Origin: Dasypus novemcinctus | Lineage: Eukaryota > Chordata > Mammalia > Cingulata > Dasypodidae | Length of the DNA: 64,000 nucleotides | NCBI RefSeq assembly: GCF_030445035.2 | Contig: NC_092216.1 | Span: forward strand, 14,819,405-14,883,404 | Direction of reading: 5' to 3' | In this document: positions 1 through 11,892 of the stretch, one piece after another | Position numbering within the stretch: the first letter of the stretch is position 1 | Layout: the number at the start of each line of letters is the position of its first letter | Position numbers and translations under genes: made by a program | The notes under the pieces: model-generated | Told to the model about the DNA's origin: nothing | The model's input: only the letters and a program-made list of their open reading frames with translations | Databases searched by the model: none

Positions 1-519
1 ACCTTAAAAAATTCACCACAAATCTCCTAGAGCTAATAAATGAATTCAGCAAGGTGGCAGGGTACAAGGTCAACACCCCAGAATCATTAATGTTTATATG
101 TAAGTAATGAACAATAGGAAAAGAAACCAAGAAAATGTTCAATTCACAATAGCGCCTAAAATAATAAAATATACAGGAATAAATCTAACCAAGGATGTAA
201 AAGATTTGATCATAGAGAACTATAAAACCTTGCTAAAAGTAAAGAAGAACTAAGTAAATGGAAATTTATTCCATGATTGTAAGATTAAGTATTGTTAATA
301 TGTCATTACTACCCAAAGCAATTTATAGATTCAATGCAATCCCAGTCAAAATTCCAACAACCTTTGCAGAAATGGAAAAGCCAGTTACTAAATTTATTTG
401 GAAGGATAAGGGGCCCCACATAGCTAAAGCCATCTTGGAAAAGCAGAATGAAGTTGGATGACTCATACTTCCTAATCTTAAAACTTACTACAAAGTTACA
501 GTAATCAAAACAGTATGTT

Positions 520-671
520 TTGCCAGGTGCAGTGGATGTGCCACAATGATGGAAGAGTTTGCTGATGTGGGAGGAGTGGCATGGGTGGGGTGGGAGTTAT
601 GTGGGGACCTCCTATTTTTTTAATGTAACATTTAAAAGAAAATAAAGGAAAAGAAAAAAGAAAAAAAAACC
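520..671 (+). mobile_element. 5'-truncated LINE-1 3' end inside the older L1
   Basis: A piece of about 150 bp ending in an A-rich tail is flanked by the direct repeat CAGTATGTT at 511-519 and 672-680. It matches, in opposite orientation, the L1 3' ends at 39826-40432, 53786-53954 and 58020-58188 (shared 'gctgatgtgggaggagtgg'-like text). The duplication and the tail show a target-primed insertion. Confidence 0.8.
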
Positions 672-866
672 CAGTATGTTATGGTATTGGCACAGGGACA
701 GGCATATAGGCTAATGGAATATAATTGAGAGCTCAGAAATAAAATCTCATGTTTATGATCAATTGATTTTTGACCAGGTGGCAAAGACTACTGAGAAAAA
801 TGGTTTCTTCAACAAATGGTGCCAGGAAAACTTGATTTCCATTTGTTTAAGGAAAAAAAGAAAGGA

Positions 867-1250
867 GAGAAGTGGCTGTGGCTCAATCAGTTGGTCTCCC
901 ATTTAACATACGGGAGGCCCTGAGTTCACGTCCCGGGGCCTCCTTGTGAAGGCAGGCTTGCCTACATGCTGTGGGGCGCCGCCAGCCCGGGTGCCGCAGA
1001 GCGCTGCCCAGCCCACAAGTGCCACAAGCACCGCGCAGTGTCACCTGGCCTGCAAGTGCCGCAGTGCCAACTCAGCAAAGGTGATGCGACAAAAAGGGAG
1101 ACAAGCAAAAATGCAGAAGAGTGCACAGCAAACCAACAGAGAAAGCAGACAGCAAGCAAGCCGCAAGGGAGGGGAGGGGAAATAATTTAAAAAATACAGA
1201 CACAGGAGAACGCACAGCAAATGGACACAGAGAGCAGACAAAAAAAAAAA
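867..1250 (+). mobile_element. tRNA-headed SINE (DAS-like), sense
   Basis: The head, GTGGCTGTGGCTCAATCAG from about 872, and a GAGTTCACGTCC box about 40 bases later look like RNA polymerase III A and B boxes of a tRNA-derived SINE. A long purine-rich body follows and an A tail ends it. Similar AAAGAAAGGAG-type text flanks both ends as a likely target duplication. It sits inside the older L1. Other copies in the window are on the minus strand. Confidence 0.85.
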
Positions 1251-1274
1251 AAAGAAAAGGAGCCTATCTCATAC

Positions 1275-1725
1275 TGTATTAGCCAAAGGGGTGCTGATGC
1301 AAAATACCAGAAATTGGTTGGTTTCTATTAAGGGTATTTATTTAGAGTAGGAGCTGACAGGTACCAGGCCATAAAGTGTAAGTTACTTCCCTCACCAAAG
1401 TCTATTTGGAGCAAGATGGCTGCCGACGTCTGCAGGGTTCAGGCTTCCCGGGCTCCTACGTTCCTGGGCTTGCTCTTCTCTGGGTTCAAGTTTCCTTTAG
1501 GGACTTGCTTCTCTATCTTCTGTGTGCTGACTTCCGGGGCTCCAGCTTAAGTCTTTGGCATCAAACTCTAACATCAGAAACCCTCAACTCTGTCCTTCGC
1601 CATGCCTTTTATCTGTGAGTCCCCACCCACCCTTATCATAACTCAGTCATGCCCAGGTACAGATCAGATTACAAGCATAATTCAATATCTGTTTTTGGAA
1701 TTCGTAACCATATCAAACTGCTACA
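1275..1725 (-). mobile_element. Solo LTR-like repeat, family A copy 1
   Basis: The element runs from TGTATTAGCCAAAGG to AACTGCTACA and interrupts L1 sequence. It matches the copies at 21749-22220 (opposite strand) and 41368-41870. The terminal TGTA...TACA, an AATAAA-like signal on its own sense strand and a length of 450-500 bp suggest a solo retroviral-type LTR. There is no internal region. I do not recall the library name of the family. Confidence 0.7.
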
Positions 1726-2935
1726 TGTACCATATACAAAAATTAACTCAAAATGCATCAAAGACCCTAATATAAGAACTGTCACAGACTCCTTGAAGAA
1801 AACATAGAGAAGCAACTTTAGGACCCGTTTTAGGCAATGTTTTCTTAGACTCTACACACAAAGCATGAGGAACCAAAGAACAAATAGATAAATGGTAACC
1901 ACATAAACATTTTTTTTCCCAAAGGACTTTATCATGAAAGTATAAAGACATCCTATACAATAGAAGAAAATATTTGGAAACCACATATCCAATAAAGAAT
2001 TAATATCTAGTATATATAAAGAAATCCTTCAACTTATCACCAATAAGACAGACAATCTATTTAAAATACAGGCAAAGGATGTGAACAGACATCTCCAAAG
2101 AAGATAAACAAATCATCAGAAAGCACATGAAAAGATGTTCAGCATCATTAGGTATCAGGGAAATGCAAATCATAACCATAATGAGATACCATTTCATACC
2201 CATTAGAATGACTGCTATTAAAGGATGGAAAATAAGTGTTGGAGAGGATGCAGAGAAATAAGAAGTCTCATTCATTGCTGGTGGCAATGTAAAATGGTGC
2301 AGCTGCTATGGAAGACAGTTTGGCCATACCTCACAAAGCTAAGTATATAATTACCATATGACCTGGCAATCCACTGCAAGGTATATACCCAATAGAATTG
2401 AAAGCAGAGGCTAGAACAGATATATATGCACACTGATGTTTATAGCAGCAGTTTTCACAATGCCAAAAGGTGGAAGCAACCCAAGTGCCTGTCATCCAAT
2501 GAATGGATAAAGAAAATTTGTTATATACACACAATAGAATATTATTCAGCTGTAAAAAGGAATAAATTCCTGATGCTCCTGATGCATGTGATGATACGGA
2601 TGAAGCTTGAAGATAAATTGAGTGGAATAAACGAGACATACAAAACAAATATCATGATCTCACTGATTTCAAATAATTAGAATAGGCAAATCATAGAGCC
2701 AGAATCTAGAATATAAGTTACCAGGGGATGTGGTAGGGATAAGGAATGAGAAGTCTTAAAATGTACAGCGTTGCTAATTGGAATGATAGAAATATTTTGG
2801 TAATGGATGGTGGTGATTTTAGCACAATGTGGTAAACACAGTTAACAGCATTTATATGGATATTACTAAAAGGAAATTTTAGATTTTATATGTGGTAGTA
2901 GAATAAAATTTTTAAAAATATTCATTGTGGGGCAT

Positions 2936-3530
2936 GAAGGAGGGAAACCATAGCGAAGTACCACTTCATACCCACTACGATGGCTTTTATTAAGAAAATG
3001 GAAAATACCAAGAGTTGGAGAGGGTGCGAGGAAATTGGAACTCTAGCGCATTGTTGGTGGAAATATAGATGGTGTGGCCACTGTGGGAGGCAATATGGTA
3101 ATTCCTCAAAAAGTTAAATACAGAATTATAATGTAACCTGACAATTCCACTGTGTGTGTATACCCAAAGAAAGTGAAGACAGGGTTTCAGACACTTGTAC
3201 TCCAATGTTTATATCGGGATTATTCAGAATAGCCAAAAGATAGAAACAACCCATGTGTCTATCAAACAATGGATGGATAAACAAAATGTGGTACATATAC
3301 ACAATGAAGTATTATTTTTGAGGCATGCTGAAAACATTATGTTGAGTGAAATAGCCAAAGATCCATAAACTCAAATATTGCATGATTTTACTCATAACAG
3401 ATGTCTAGAAAGAGTACGTTTGCAGAGACAAAAGACATTAGTGGTTACCAGGGAATGGGGGAGTGGGGTGAGAGGAAGGGAGTGTGCCTGTTTGGTGGAT
3501 ATGGAGTAGATTTTTTGTCTCCAATGACAA
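2936..3530 (+). mobile_element. LINE-1 3' fragment, older copy
   Basis: The text repeats the same L1 order as bases 2180-2760 ('ccacttcatacccactacga', 'ggagagggtgcgag', 'caatggatggataaac', 'atgttgagtgaaatagcca') but with different substitutions, so it is a second copy and not a continuation. It ends near the GGGATATGGAGTAGA-like 3' UTR text. No intact frame remains. Confidence 0.8.
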
Positions 3531-3699
3531 ACTTTTTATTAACTGCCAATGTGCCAGGCATAATTATCTTATTGCTTTAATTTGCATTGTGAGAAATCTT
3601 AGTGGTGCTGAGCATTATTTTCTTAAGCTGGGGAGGCTTAGCTGTAATTAGAATACTGTATTTTAAAGGAATGTGAAATATGCTTTCCCAAGTGCTTAT

Positions 3700-4372
3700 G
3701 CTACCAATTCGGGTTGGAATATTATGAGTTCAGTTGTGTCTCCCAAAAAAATATGTGTCCTTATTTGGAATAGGGTTGTTGCAGATGGAATTAAGTTCCA
3801 GATATAGGTAAGATGAGGTCATGCTGGAGTAGGGTGGGCCCTTCATCCAATATGACTGGTGTCCTTATCAGAAGAGGAGACACAGAGTCAGACAGTGAGG
3901 CTGCCATGAGAAGATGGAGACACGCGAAGGAAGGGCAGCCATGAGAAGATGGAGACACAAAGGGAGGGTGGCCATGAGAAGATGCAGACATGAAGGGAAG
4001 GTGCCATGAGAAGATGGAGACACAAAGGAAGGGTGCCATGAGAAGATGGAAACACAAAGGGAGGGCGGCCATGAGAAGATGGAGACAAAGGGAAGGTGCC
4101 ATGAGAAGATGGAGACACAAAGGGACGGTGCCATGAGAAGACGGTGGCACTGAAATGAGTGATGCTGCCACAAGCCAAGGGCAGCCTGGGGCCACTAGAA
4201 GTGGGAGGAGGCCAGGAATGAATCTTCCCTAGAGCTTTCTGAGGGAGCTTGGCCTTGCACACACCTTGGTTTCAGGCTTCCAGCCTCCAGAGCTGGGGGA
4301 GGGTAATTGTGCTGCTTTAAGCCACCTAGCCGGTGGTGCTTTGTTACAGCAGCCCTGGGAGACTTAGACACG
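3700..4372 (+). mobile_element. Old MaLR-type LTR with internal tandem expansion
   Basis: The sequence 'agttcagttgtgtctccc', 'gcagatggaattaag', 'gatgaggtcatgctggagta', 'gactggtgtccttatcagaa' and the end 'ttaagccacctagc...tttgttacagcagccctggga' reads like mammalian MaLR LTRs (MLT1 type). The middle part is expanded into a minisatellite (separate entry). The family assignment is from memory of the consensus and is moderate. Confidence 0.6.
3897..4145 (+). repeat. Minisatellite, unit about 27-35 bp, within LTR
   Basis: The core GCCATGAGAAGATGGAGACA recurs about eight times with spacers of a few bases (acaaagggagggtg-like). On the minus strand this reads as repeated Ser-His-Gly and Leu-Met-Ala peptides, which are artefacts of the repeat. 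Unit length varies, so it is an imperfect array. Confidence 0.9.
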
Positions 4373-5117
4373 AGTTACCTTAAGTTGTCTCAGTTTGCTT
4401 TGACTTTCTGTCTGACTTCATTATACTAGACACTTATGTGGGTCTAAAATCAAAGCTACCAAAAATGGTTATATTTGGCTGACTCGTTTCCATTCCTGTC
4501 CCCTCACCTGCTGCTCCTTCCTTCCCTTAGGCCACTTCATTTTATTAGTTAGGCTTTCTGTCCTTGGTTTCTAATTATTTTCCCTCTACCTTCTTGGTAC
4601 TACCACTGAGAGGTACTAGAGGTAGCACATAGCACACTATAATACTATGAGCACTTTTCTGGGCCTTGCTTTTTTTTTTCCCTCTTAATTATGGTGGTTA
4701 TTCCATAGCAAAATCTCTCTCTCTTTTATTTAAAATTAAAAAAAAAAATCAATGTTACGTTACTCATTTAACATAGGACAGCAACTTCAATAACAATAAA
4801 TCTGCTTTAGTCAGCAGTTACACTCCCGCTTTATTTTTGTCCCTCCATCTCGAGGGATTTGGGATGATGTCAGCTCTGATGACTTCAGGCTGAGCAGGGA
4901 CTTAGATATTGTGGGATAGAAGAATGGAATTGTTCAGCTTGCAGTTGAAAATTCTCCTTCCTTTTGGACTGGGGCTGGTTCATCGTCATCATTTTGTTAG
5001 TTGTCCAGGACAAACCTTAAAAACTGGAGAGTAGGAGTTGGTCATATATCTGCTGGGTTTCAGGGCTCCACTGGCATAGGAACAATCTGAGGGCTTTAAG
5101 TCTCTGAGAAATCTACA
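4373..5117. other. No gene recognised
   Basis: Mixed sequence with a T-rich patch near 4668-4690 and an A run near 4736-4748. I see no exon, RNA gene or clear repeat. It probably belongs to intron 1 of TRDMT1. Confidence 0.5.
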
Positions 5118-5128
5118 TAGTATATTTA

Positions 5129-5560
5129 TATATTTATTTATTAAAGATTTATTTATTTATTTCTCTCCCCTTTGCCCCCACCCCCCTGCCCCGGTTGTCT
5201 GTTCTCTGTGTCCATTTGCTGTGTCTTTCTTCTTTGTCCGCCTCTGTTGTCAGCGGCACGGGAATCTGTGTTTCTTTTTGTTGTGTCATCTTGTTGTGTC
5301 AGTTCTCTGTGTGTGCGGCACCATTCCTGGGCAGGCTGCACTTCTTTTCGCACTGGGCGGCTCTCCTTACGGGGCGCACTCCTTGTGAGTGGGGCTCCCC
5401 TACGCAGGGGATACCCCTACGTGGCACAGCACTCCTTGCGCGCATCAGCGCTGTGCATGGGCCAGCTCCACACGGGTCAAGGAGGCCCGGGGTTTGAACC
5501 ACGGACCTCCCATGTGGTAGACGGACGCCCTAACCACTGGGCCAAGTCCCCTTCCCTACT
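5129..5560 (-). mobile_element. DAS-like SINE, antisense
   Basis: On the + strand it starts with 'aaagatttatttatttatt' (the A tail read backwards), then a C/T-rich segment, 'ttgtctgttctctgtgtcc', 'gcaggctgcacttc' and the tRNA-like head 'gtttgaaccacggacctccc...gggccaagtcc'. The duplication TAGTATATTTA flanks it at 5118-5128 and 5561-5571. Frames running through it are shared by all copies and are not genes. Confidence 0.92.
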
Positions 5561-5571
5561 TAGTATATTTA

Positions 5572-6383
5572 AAAGTAAATTTAAAATTATAGGTTCAAAT
5601 AATGGAAGAATCATGATTAGGATATTTATACCTAAGTATAACTGTTATTATATTGGGGAAAAGGCTTTTCATATATTCCCAGATAGAGCCTGCTGATTTC
5701 ATGTACTCGTGTGGCTTGTCTTTGGTGTCTGGACACCTCAGGAGCACTTTTGTTTGAGGCTTTGTTTTTGTGGCAGTGAAATCTGGCTGAGATCTGCATA
5801 AACGTAACATCTGGAATGATCTCTCTCAGTCACATAAACTCTGTTTTATTTAATATTTCCCCCTTTTGATAAAGTTCTTTCTTCAAGTGCATCACTGATT
5901 AATGGCTGGTAATGATCCTTTGGTGCCAGGGAGGTTCATCCCTGGAAGCCGTGTCTCCTCTTGAGGGAAGGAAGTGAGTTTATTTGCAGTGTTTGGCCTA
6001 GAGTGAGGCCACATTTGAGTAACAAGTAGGTTTTCAGGAGGCAACTCTTAGAAATTAATTATACTTAGGCTTAGTTTAATTATTACAGGAATAAAGTTCA
6101 TAAGTGCAATTGTTAAGCTTGAAGTGTGGCTTATTAGCTTTTTTTCCTTTATTAGGCAAGGTTTATAGATTCCAGAGCCTCTGGCTATCTTCCTTGCGTA
6201 AGTTCTCCAGGAGGGAAGTTTAATATTTTGTTAACTACTGTACAGGCCTCTATCTATCCAGAAAGCATATCTGTAGTAACAGGGCTACATTTATATCCCA
6301 TTAGAAATATGTAACTATATAACGTTCAAGCTATTTAAAAGGCCCTGTCTGTCTAGAGCATGTAAAACAGTATAACTTATAAG
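5572..6383. other. No gene recognised
   Basis: A/T-rich sequence without recognisable exons. Open frames are short and lack family features. Probably intron 1 of TRDMT1. Confidence 0.5.
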
Positions 6384-7425
6384 ACAGTTTGGTGGTTTCC
6401 ATGGCATATAACATTCTTTTAATAATAAACATTCCCACCCCCCACCCCCACAGTGTTGACACTCCGCATTGGTGTGGTACCTCTGTTACATTTGATGTAA
6501 GAATGTTTAACTGTTACCATGAACTATGGTCCATATTTTCTTCAGGTGCATTTTATATTTATATTATTAACCGTAATCCTTGCCCACCACAGGGTTCACT
6601 GTATTATGCAACCACATGTTTTAGCCTCTAGCTTTCTTTCTAGCAACATATGCGACTCAAAGCCTCCCCTTCAGCCACACTCACATGCGTAACTCAGTGC
6701 TGACACTCACATCACACTACCATCACCTCTGTCTACCCCCAAACTACTATAATCAGCCTAATTATAAATTGTGCACAGATTAAGCATCAGCTCCCCATTC
6801 TCTAGCCCCCTCCGTCTCCTGGTCGCCTGTCTTCCGGATTCTACCCCTCTGAGTTTGCTTATAATAGTTCATATTAGTGAAATCATACAATGTTTGCCCT
6901 TCTGTGTCCGGCCTGTCTCACTCAACATAAGGTCGTTGAGGTCCATCGATGTTGCATGTGTACTGTTGTCATTCCTTCTTAGAGTTGAATAATATTCCAT
7001 TGGGTGTATAAGCCACATTTTGTTTATCCAGTCACCTGTTGATAGGCATTTGGGCGGCTTCTATCTTTGAGCCATTGCGGGTGGTGCTGCTGGGAACACT
7101 GGCGTGCATACATCTCGTGTCCCTGCTTTTAGATCGGGGCATACACCTAGAGGCAGGATTGCCAGCTCCAGTGGCCACTCTGTGTTTAGCTTCCTGAGGA
7201 GCTGCCCCCCTGGCTGCACCATTCTACCCCCCACCAGCAGCAAATGAGTGTGCCTTGTTTCTCCACGTCCTCTCCAACGCTTGTAGTTTTCTGATTTTAT
7301 TTTTTAGAGGTAGCTAGTGTAGTAGGTATAACATGATAACGCACTGTGATTTTGATTTGCATTTCCCTGATTGCTAGTGATGTTGAGCATCTTTTCATGT
7401 GCTTTTGGCCATATGTATTGATACC
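6384..7425 (-). mobile_element. LINE-1 3' end, antisense
   Basis: On the + strand it reads as the complement of L1 3' UTR and ORF2 end: 'cattggtgtggtacctctgt', 'gaataatattccattgggtg', 'tttgtttatccagtcacctg', 'tgatttgcatttccctgatt', 'gttgagcatcttttcatgtg'. The 3' UTR part resembles the plus-strand copy near 59390. Coding remnants are broken. Confidence 0.88.
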
Positions 7426-9052
7426 ATGTTTTTAAGTAAACTTTATAAGATTATATAACAACATCGAACGAGTTAAACGTGGTTTAAGGTGGTTTGCTAG
7501 GAAAGCTCTAACTAGATGAGTATTTCCCACCTAGTCAATATCTGAGATAATCTTAAAAACAAATAGGCCTGCCCTACAAAATAATTTGTAAAAGTCTTCG
7601 AATGTGTTGTTTTAAATTTTAGCCACGTAATTTCTGACCATATTTAGCAACCATTACTCAGCCTTACTGTTTCCTGTTAAAAAGCTAATCCTCTCATTTG
7701 CCACTTGTTATTCATGTTCTGAATCTCTTGTCTTTATTCCTCAATAGTTTATATGCCATCTCAGGGCTCTGCATTTTGTGTTTGCATGTTGTAATTAGAT
7801 GTGTTGTAAATAGGTGTGTTACAACTAACCTTGCAAATACATTGTGATGAACTCTTCCATGAGGATGTGAATGTCATTGAAGAATATTTTTGGAAAATCG
7901 GCTGTAAGGAGTTGGAGTTGGAACTACTTAAGGTTTTTATATTTGTCTTTAGGTTTGTAAACTTTTCCTCTGCATGCCTATTTTCCCATGGTTCCTCTTG
8001 TATGACTTGTTGGCAGATTTAAAGAGAAGCAAGGTGAAAGTGTTGTCCATTTAAAATAATCTTTTGTTCTTTATGGAAGTTAGCCTCTTTTATCTGTGGA
8101 AGTTACCAGATTGTTTTCCTAACTTGAAATAAGAAGAGGAAATACGTAGGAGAATTTTGTGTTTTCAGTAGAAGAGAATCCTAACTTCCCTTTGGATGAT
8201 ACAATTACCTGTCTTATGTAACAAATAATGGGTGCTTACTTCACTGCGGAATATTTATCACTATATTCTACAGATCAGATTACTTCTCCAGTGCTAATGA
8301 ATGGATAAACAATTTAATGTGTTTGAGGACCTGTTGATTGTTAGGGGGCCTCAATAATTAGTACTTTCTTCCAGTTCTGAACAAATTGAGAAAGGAAAGA
8401 GAAGGCAAACAAGAAATCACAATCTGTCATTTTCATTATTGAAAAGGTGAGGTCGAGGATGTGGCTTGGTGAAGGCCAGGTGGGCCAGCGGGTAGTAGCC
8501 CAGAGCCTTCGGCAGCCGGGCCCAGGGGCGCTGGTCCTGAGAAGGAAGCGGAGTGGGCCAGGAATGCCTGGTTTGTTTTTCCACATTACCCATTAGGCTA
8601 GTCACTCCTCCTTCCGTGGGAGAGCAAGCAAAGCATTCTGGGGGGTGGGGGTGGGCAGGAGAGGATGAATGGAGACCACTCACTGGCTCAAGCACCAGGA
8701 CTGGGAGAGAAGCATTCTTAGTCACACCGTCACCCTCTTCACCTGTGTGTGGTCGCATGTACACACACCCGCATGAACACAACGCATTTTACATTTCCTT
8801 TGCCAAATGCTTTTAGGAATCCTACAGGTGTTACAGTTTTTCTATTTTGTAAATTCGGTTATGGTTTAGGTTTTTGATACTTAGTGTGCTGTGACAGTTG
8901 TTTCATAGTATCAGGTGATTTGAGAAATGGTTGTTTCCATGGTTTTAGGTCACTATGTTTGTTATTTGGCACCTTGAAATAGGAACAATAAACAGTATTT
9001 CACGGGGTAGTTTCAGGCAGAGGCCGTACAGGCTCCTCTTTTAAAAAGCCCT
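7426..9052. other. No gene recognised
   Basis: Mostly unique-looking A/T-rich sequence. A GC-richer patch at 8450-8800 carries short overlapping frames on both strands without recognisable domains, and a G-rich run near 8640. No CpG island like that expected at the TRDMT1 first exon was seen. Confidence 0.5.
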
Positions 9053-9245
9053 TCTGGGGCGAGAGGTCTAGGTTGAATCTCTGCGTTGTCACTGCCTAGC
9101 TATGTGGCCTTGGGCAGAAACTCAACTTTTTGTGTCTCAGTTTCCTCTTTTTAAAATGGGAACAATAGTACCTTCCTCAAAGGGGAGTTGCGAAGGTTAT
9201 AAATTAATAAAAATAAAACATTTAAATAGTGCTGGTGCATAAATA
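9053..9245 (+). mobile_element. MIR SINE
   Basis: 'ctgcctagctatgtggcct', 'tgggcagaaactcaac', 'tgtctcagtttcctc' and 'aaaatgggaacaatagtac' match the core of the mammalian-wide MIR repeat in the sense direction. Confidence 0.85.
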
Positions 9246-9284
9246 AACACTACCGAGGGTTTACATGATACTTTTTCCATTTTT

Positions 9285-9535
9285 ATTCTTCATCTGTCCA
9301 TGAACATTAAAATTAATGATAGCTTTCTTTTTTATTTAGAATATTTTGAATATTTTCCCTTGCCACTAAATATATTTGTAAACTTGGTTTTTAAAGGTCG
9401 TGTGGTATTCCGTTTTATGTGCCACCACATCTGTTCAAACTAATCACCTATTTTTGGATATTTAGATTGTTTATAACTTTTCACTATTGTCAGTAAAATA
9501 GGGTAATTTATCTTAGATACAGATTTTTCACTGCA
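9285..9535 (-). mobile_element. Possible old LINE fragment, antisense
   Basis: 'tttttggatatttagattg' and 'acttttcactattgtcagta' resemble the complement of old L1 3' ends (the 'wave' of short phrases found in all of them), but the match is poor. Confidence 0.35.
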
Positions 9536-9544
9536 TCTTTAATT

Positions 9545-10140
9545 ATCACCTTATGCATTAGTTTCCTACAGCTGCTCTAACAAAGGACCACAAACTTAGT
9601 GACGGAAAAACTACAGATTTATTATCTTGCAGTTCTGGAGCGCAGAGGCCCTGCTTTCCGTGGCTCATGGTCCCTTCCTCCATCTTTGAAGCCGGCAGCG
9701 TGCATCTTTCAGTCTCTTCTTCCGTCATCGTGTCTTCACTGACGGACCCTGCTCCCTCCCTTTTGTGATTCCTTCGGGGCCCCTGGGTAATCTGGGGTAA
9801 TCTCTTTGCTTTTGTCACATCTGCGGAGTTCCTTGGCCCTGGCTCCTGGGGGTGGCCTCTGGGTCCCTGGGGTTTCCAGTGGCAGGAGGGCCTCTTCTTG
9901 GAGCACACCTGGTGGTTTACCGAGGCGGCCTCCGTATGGGCAGGCTCACAGGCGGTCCTAGAGGGCAGGGGTGGCCACACCAGAGAAGCCAGCTTGTGAT
10001 TAGGGGTGGGGCTTCCTCCGTGCCCCTGGGGAGAGGGAGTGGCTGCAGGTTGAGGTCAGCCACGCGGTCCTTGATTCCACCAGTCCTGGGCACAGTGTGA
10101 GGCCCTGGACGCTCGGCCCTCAGAGAGCTTCCAGGATTGA
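9545..10140 (-). mobile_element. Old LTR-like repeat, antisense
   Basis: 'gcattagtttcctacagctg', 'ccacaaacttagtga', 'agatttattatcttgcagtt', 'tggctcatggtcccttcctc' match the complement of a common mammalian MaLR-type LTR. The part after about 9850 has no clear match and may be unique. Frames on both strands here are not genes. Confidence 0.5.
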
Positions 10141-11488
10141 AGAACACAATCAGGGCTGGATTTGTAGCCTTAATGAAAACGACAACGTGGCTAATACCTG
10201 TGGAGTACTGTACACTCTAGTGGAAAAAGGTTTGCAGAGAACGACAGTCATGAGAAGACTCAGGAGAGGAAAATGTTCTAGGAATCAAGCAATTGAAGTG
10301 CATTTTCCTCTGCGATCTTATGAATAACCTATATTGTCTGGCCTCATGCAAAACTCTAAAACTTAATTCTTCCTTCAGAGCTCCCTGTAGCGGAAGTTAT
10401 ATTCACAGCATTTTTCAGGATAGGGTTCAAAACTTTTATAAGGTCAATAATGATGGAACATTTTTCAACCTTAAGTATAAACTAAAGCAAAGAGAGGCTC
10501 CAAATGGCAGAACAAATTTAGAGAGGATTTTTTTAGTTTAATCTTGGGGATCTTGGTGAGTGATAACATTATATTTTTTGGAATGTCTTTTTGTTTTGCA
10601 TTCACAGTTAACTTAATTCAGATAAATAATGCTTATATGTTTGTCATTTCGTCCTTGACTTTCCCATATGTCAGAAATTGTCACCTTTTAAATTATGAGA
10701 AAGGATCACCGAAGAACGCTTCACACGTTTTATGGTGATAAACCATTCATAAACACATATTCACTCGATGCAAATTTACATAAAACAAACTCAGTCTTTG
10801 CTGTTCAGACCTCTGATTGGCTGGATCACACGTGTTTGTCCTGGTCATTTCCTGACTGTGGAAATGTGGCTGTCAACATGGTGGCGTCCTTAAGAGGAAG
10901 GTCTGAAGCTTCATGGGGAAAATGGAGACAGGCTTATAGCCTTCATTCTTTAAGAGTACACACGGGTAATTCAGTGCATTTCATTTTTAGCCACATGTTA
11001 ATTAATTGTACATCTCTAAAAGACAACTACAACGTGTTTATTTTCTTGATTTTTCTTCTTTTGACTCTGTTGAGTTTGTAGGATAAAATAATGCAGTGAG
11101 TCACAACTGTTTGCTCTGTGTGTGTGCATGTGAATGTGTGTCAGTGTGTGAGCCTGTGTTCACATTTGCCTTGAATATGTTGAGAATGTAGCCAAACCTT
11201 TCTTGTCTAGCCTTGATACTTTCTTTTTATATTCCTCAGGGTCATATCCAAGAGAAGTATTGAATTATTTTGTTCCCAGATAAAAACAGTATTTTGTTTG
11301 TTTGCTTTTTAGCAATTACTAAAGTAGTATATTCTCAGTGTAAAAAAACAAACAAACAAAGAAGTTTGAAGGAAGAAATAAGAATTTCCCCTAAATTCTA
11401 CCACTAAGAGATAACCTCTGTTATTTTGGTTTTTTTCCTGTGTATACATATACATTCACATATACATTTAAAAACTTGGATCATTATT
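10141..11488. other. No gene recognised
   Basis: A/T-rich sequence; a short TG-rich run lies near 11115-11160 and an A-rich patch near 11341. A 128-residue frame at 10695-11081 shows no domain and is not supported. Confidence 0.5.
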
Positions 11489-11503
11489 CAGTAGGGTATT
11501 TTT

Positions 11504-11876
11504 TTTTTTTTAAGATTTATTTATTTATTTATTTAATTCCCCCCCTCCCTCCCCTGGTTGTCTGTTCTCTGTGTCTATTTGCTGCGTCTTGTTTCTTTGT
11601 CCGCTTTTGTTGTCGTCAGCGGCACGGGAAGTGTGGGCGGCGCCATTTCTGGGCAGGCTGCTCTTTCTTTTCACGCTGGGCGGGTTTCCTCACGGGCGCA
11701 CTCCTTTCATGTGGGGCTCCCCTACGTGGGGGACACCCCCGCGTGGCGCGGCACTCCTTGCGCGCATCAGCACTGCGCATGGCCAGCTCCACACGGGTCA
11801 AGGAGGCCGGGGTTTGAACCGCGGACCTCCCATATGGTGGACGGACGCCCTAACCACTGGGCCAAAGTCCGTTTCC
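11504..11876 (-). mobile_element. DAS-like SINE, antisense
   Basis: Same structure as the copy at 5129-5560, with 'ccaaagtccgtttccc' as the complement of the tRNA-like head. The target duplication CAGTAGGGTATTTTT lies at 11489-11503 and again from 11877, so the insertion is well bounded and fairly young. Confidence 0.93.
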
Positions 11877-11892
11877 CAGTAGGGTATTTTTT

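Larger units (their letters stand above)
1..2935 (+). mobile_element. LINE-1, 3' half (ORF2 to 3' UTR), broken by three insertions
   Basis: The segment begins inside ORF2 and runs to a T/A-rich 3' end. A surviving frame at 258-461 has the typical ORF2 stretch [16 protein letters not shown] near its C-terminal half, and 1980-2640 has the familiar L1 order 'gggaaatgcaaatca', 'cattgctggtgg' and 'gaatggataaa'. Three later insertions interrupt it: an L1 3' end at 520-671, a SINE at about 867-1250 and an LTR at 1275-1725. Frames are broken throughout, so no functional protein is expected. Confidence 0.9.

Noticed and set aside
872..940. tRNA gene
   Set aside because: The A and B box-like text belongs to the head of a SINE with a long body and A tail; no cloverleaf with a mature 3' end.
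3791..4262. Minus-strand frames of 101-134 residues
   Set aside because: Translations of the GCCATGAGAAGATGGAGACA minisatellite in three frames.
5172..5696. 174-residue frame, and the similar frames at 11440-11962, 17134-17446, 36683-37069 and 45412-45992
   Set aside because: All share the same peptide because they cross copies of one SINE; they are not a gene family.
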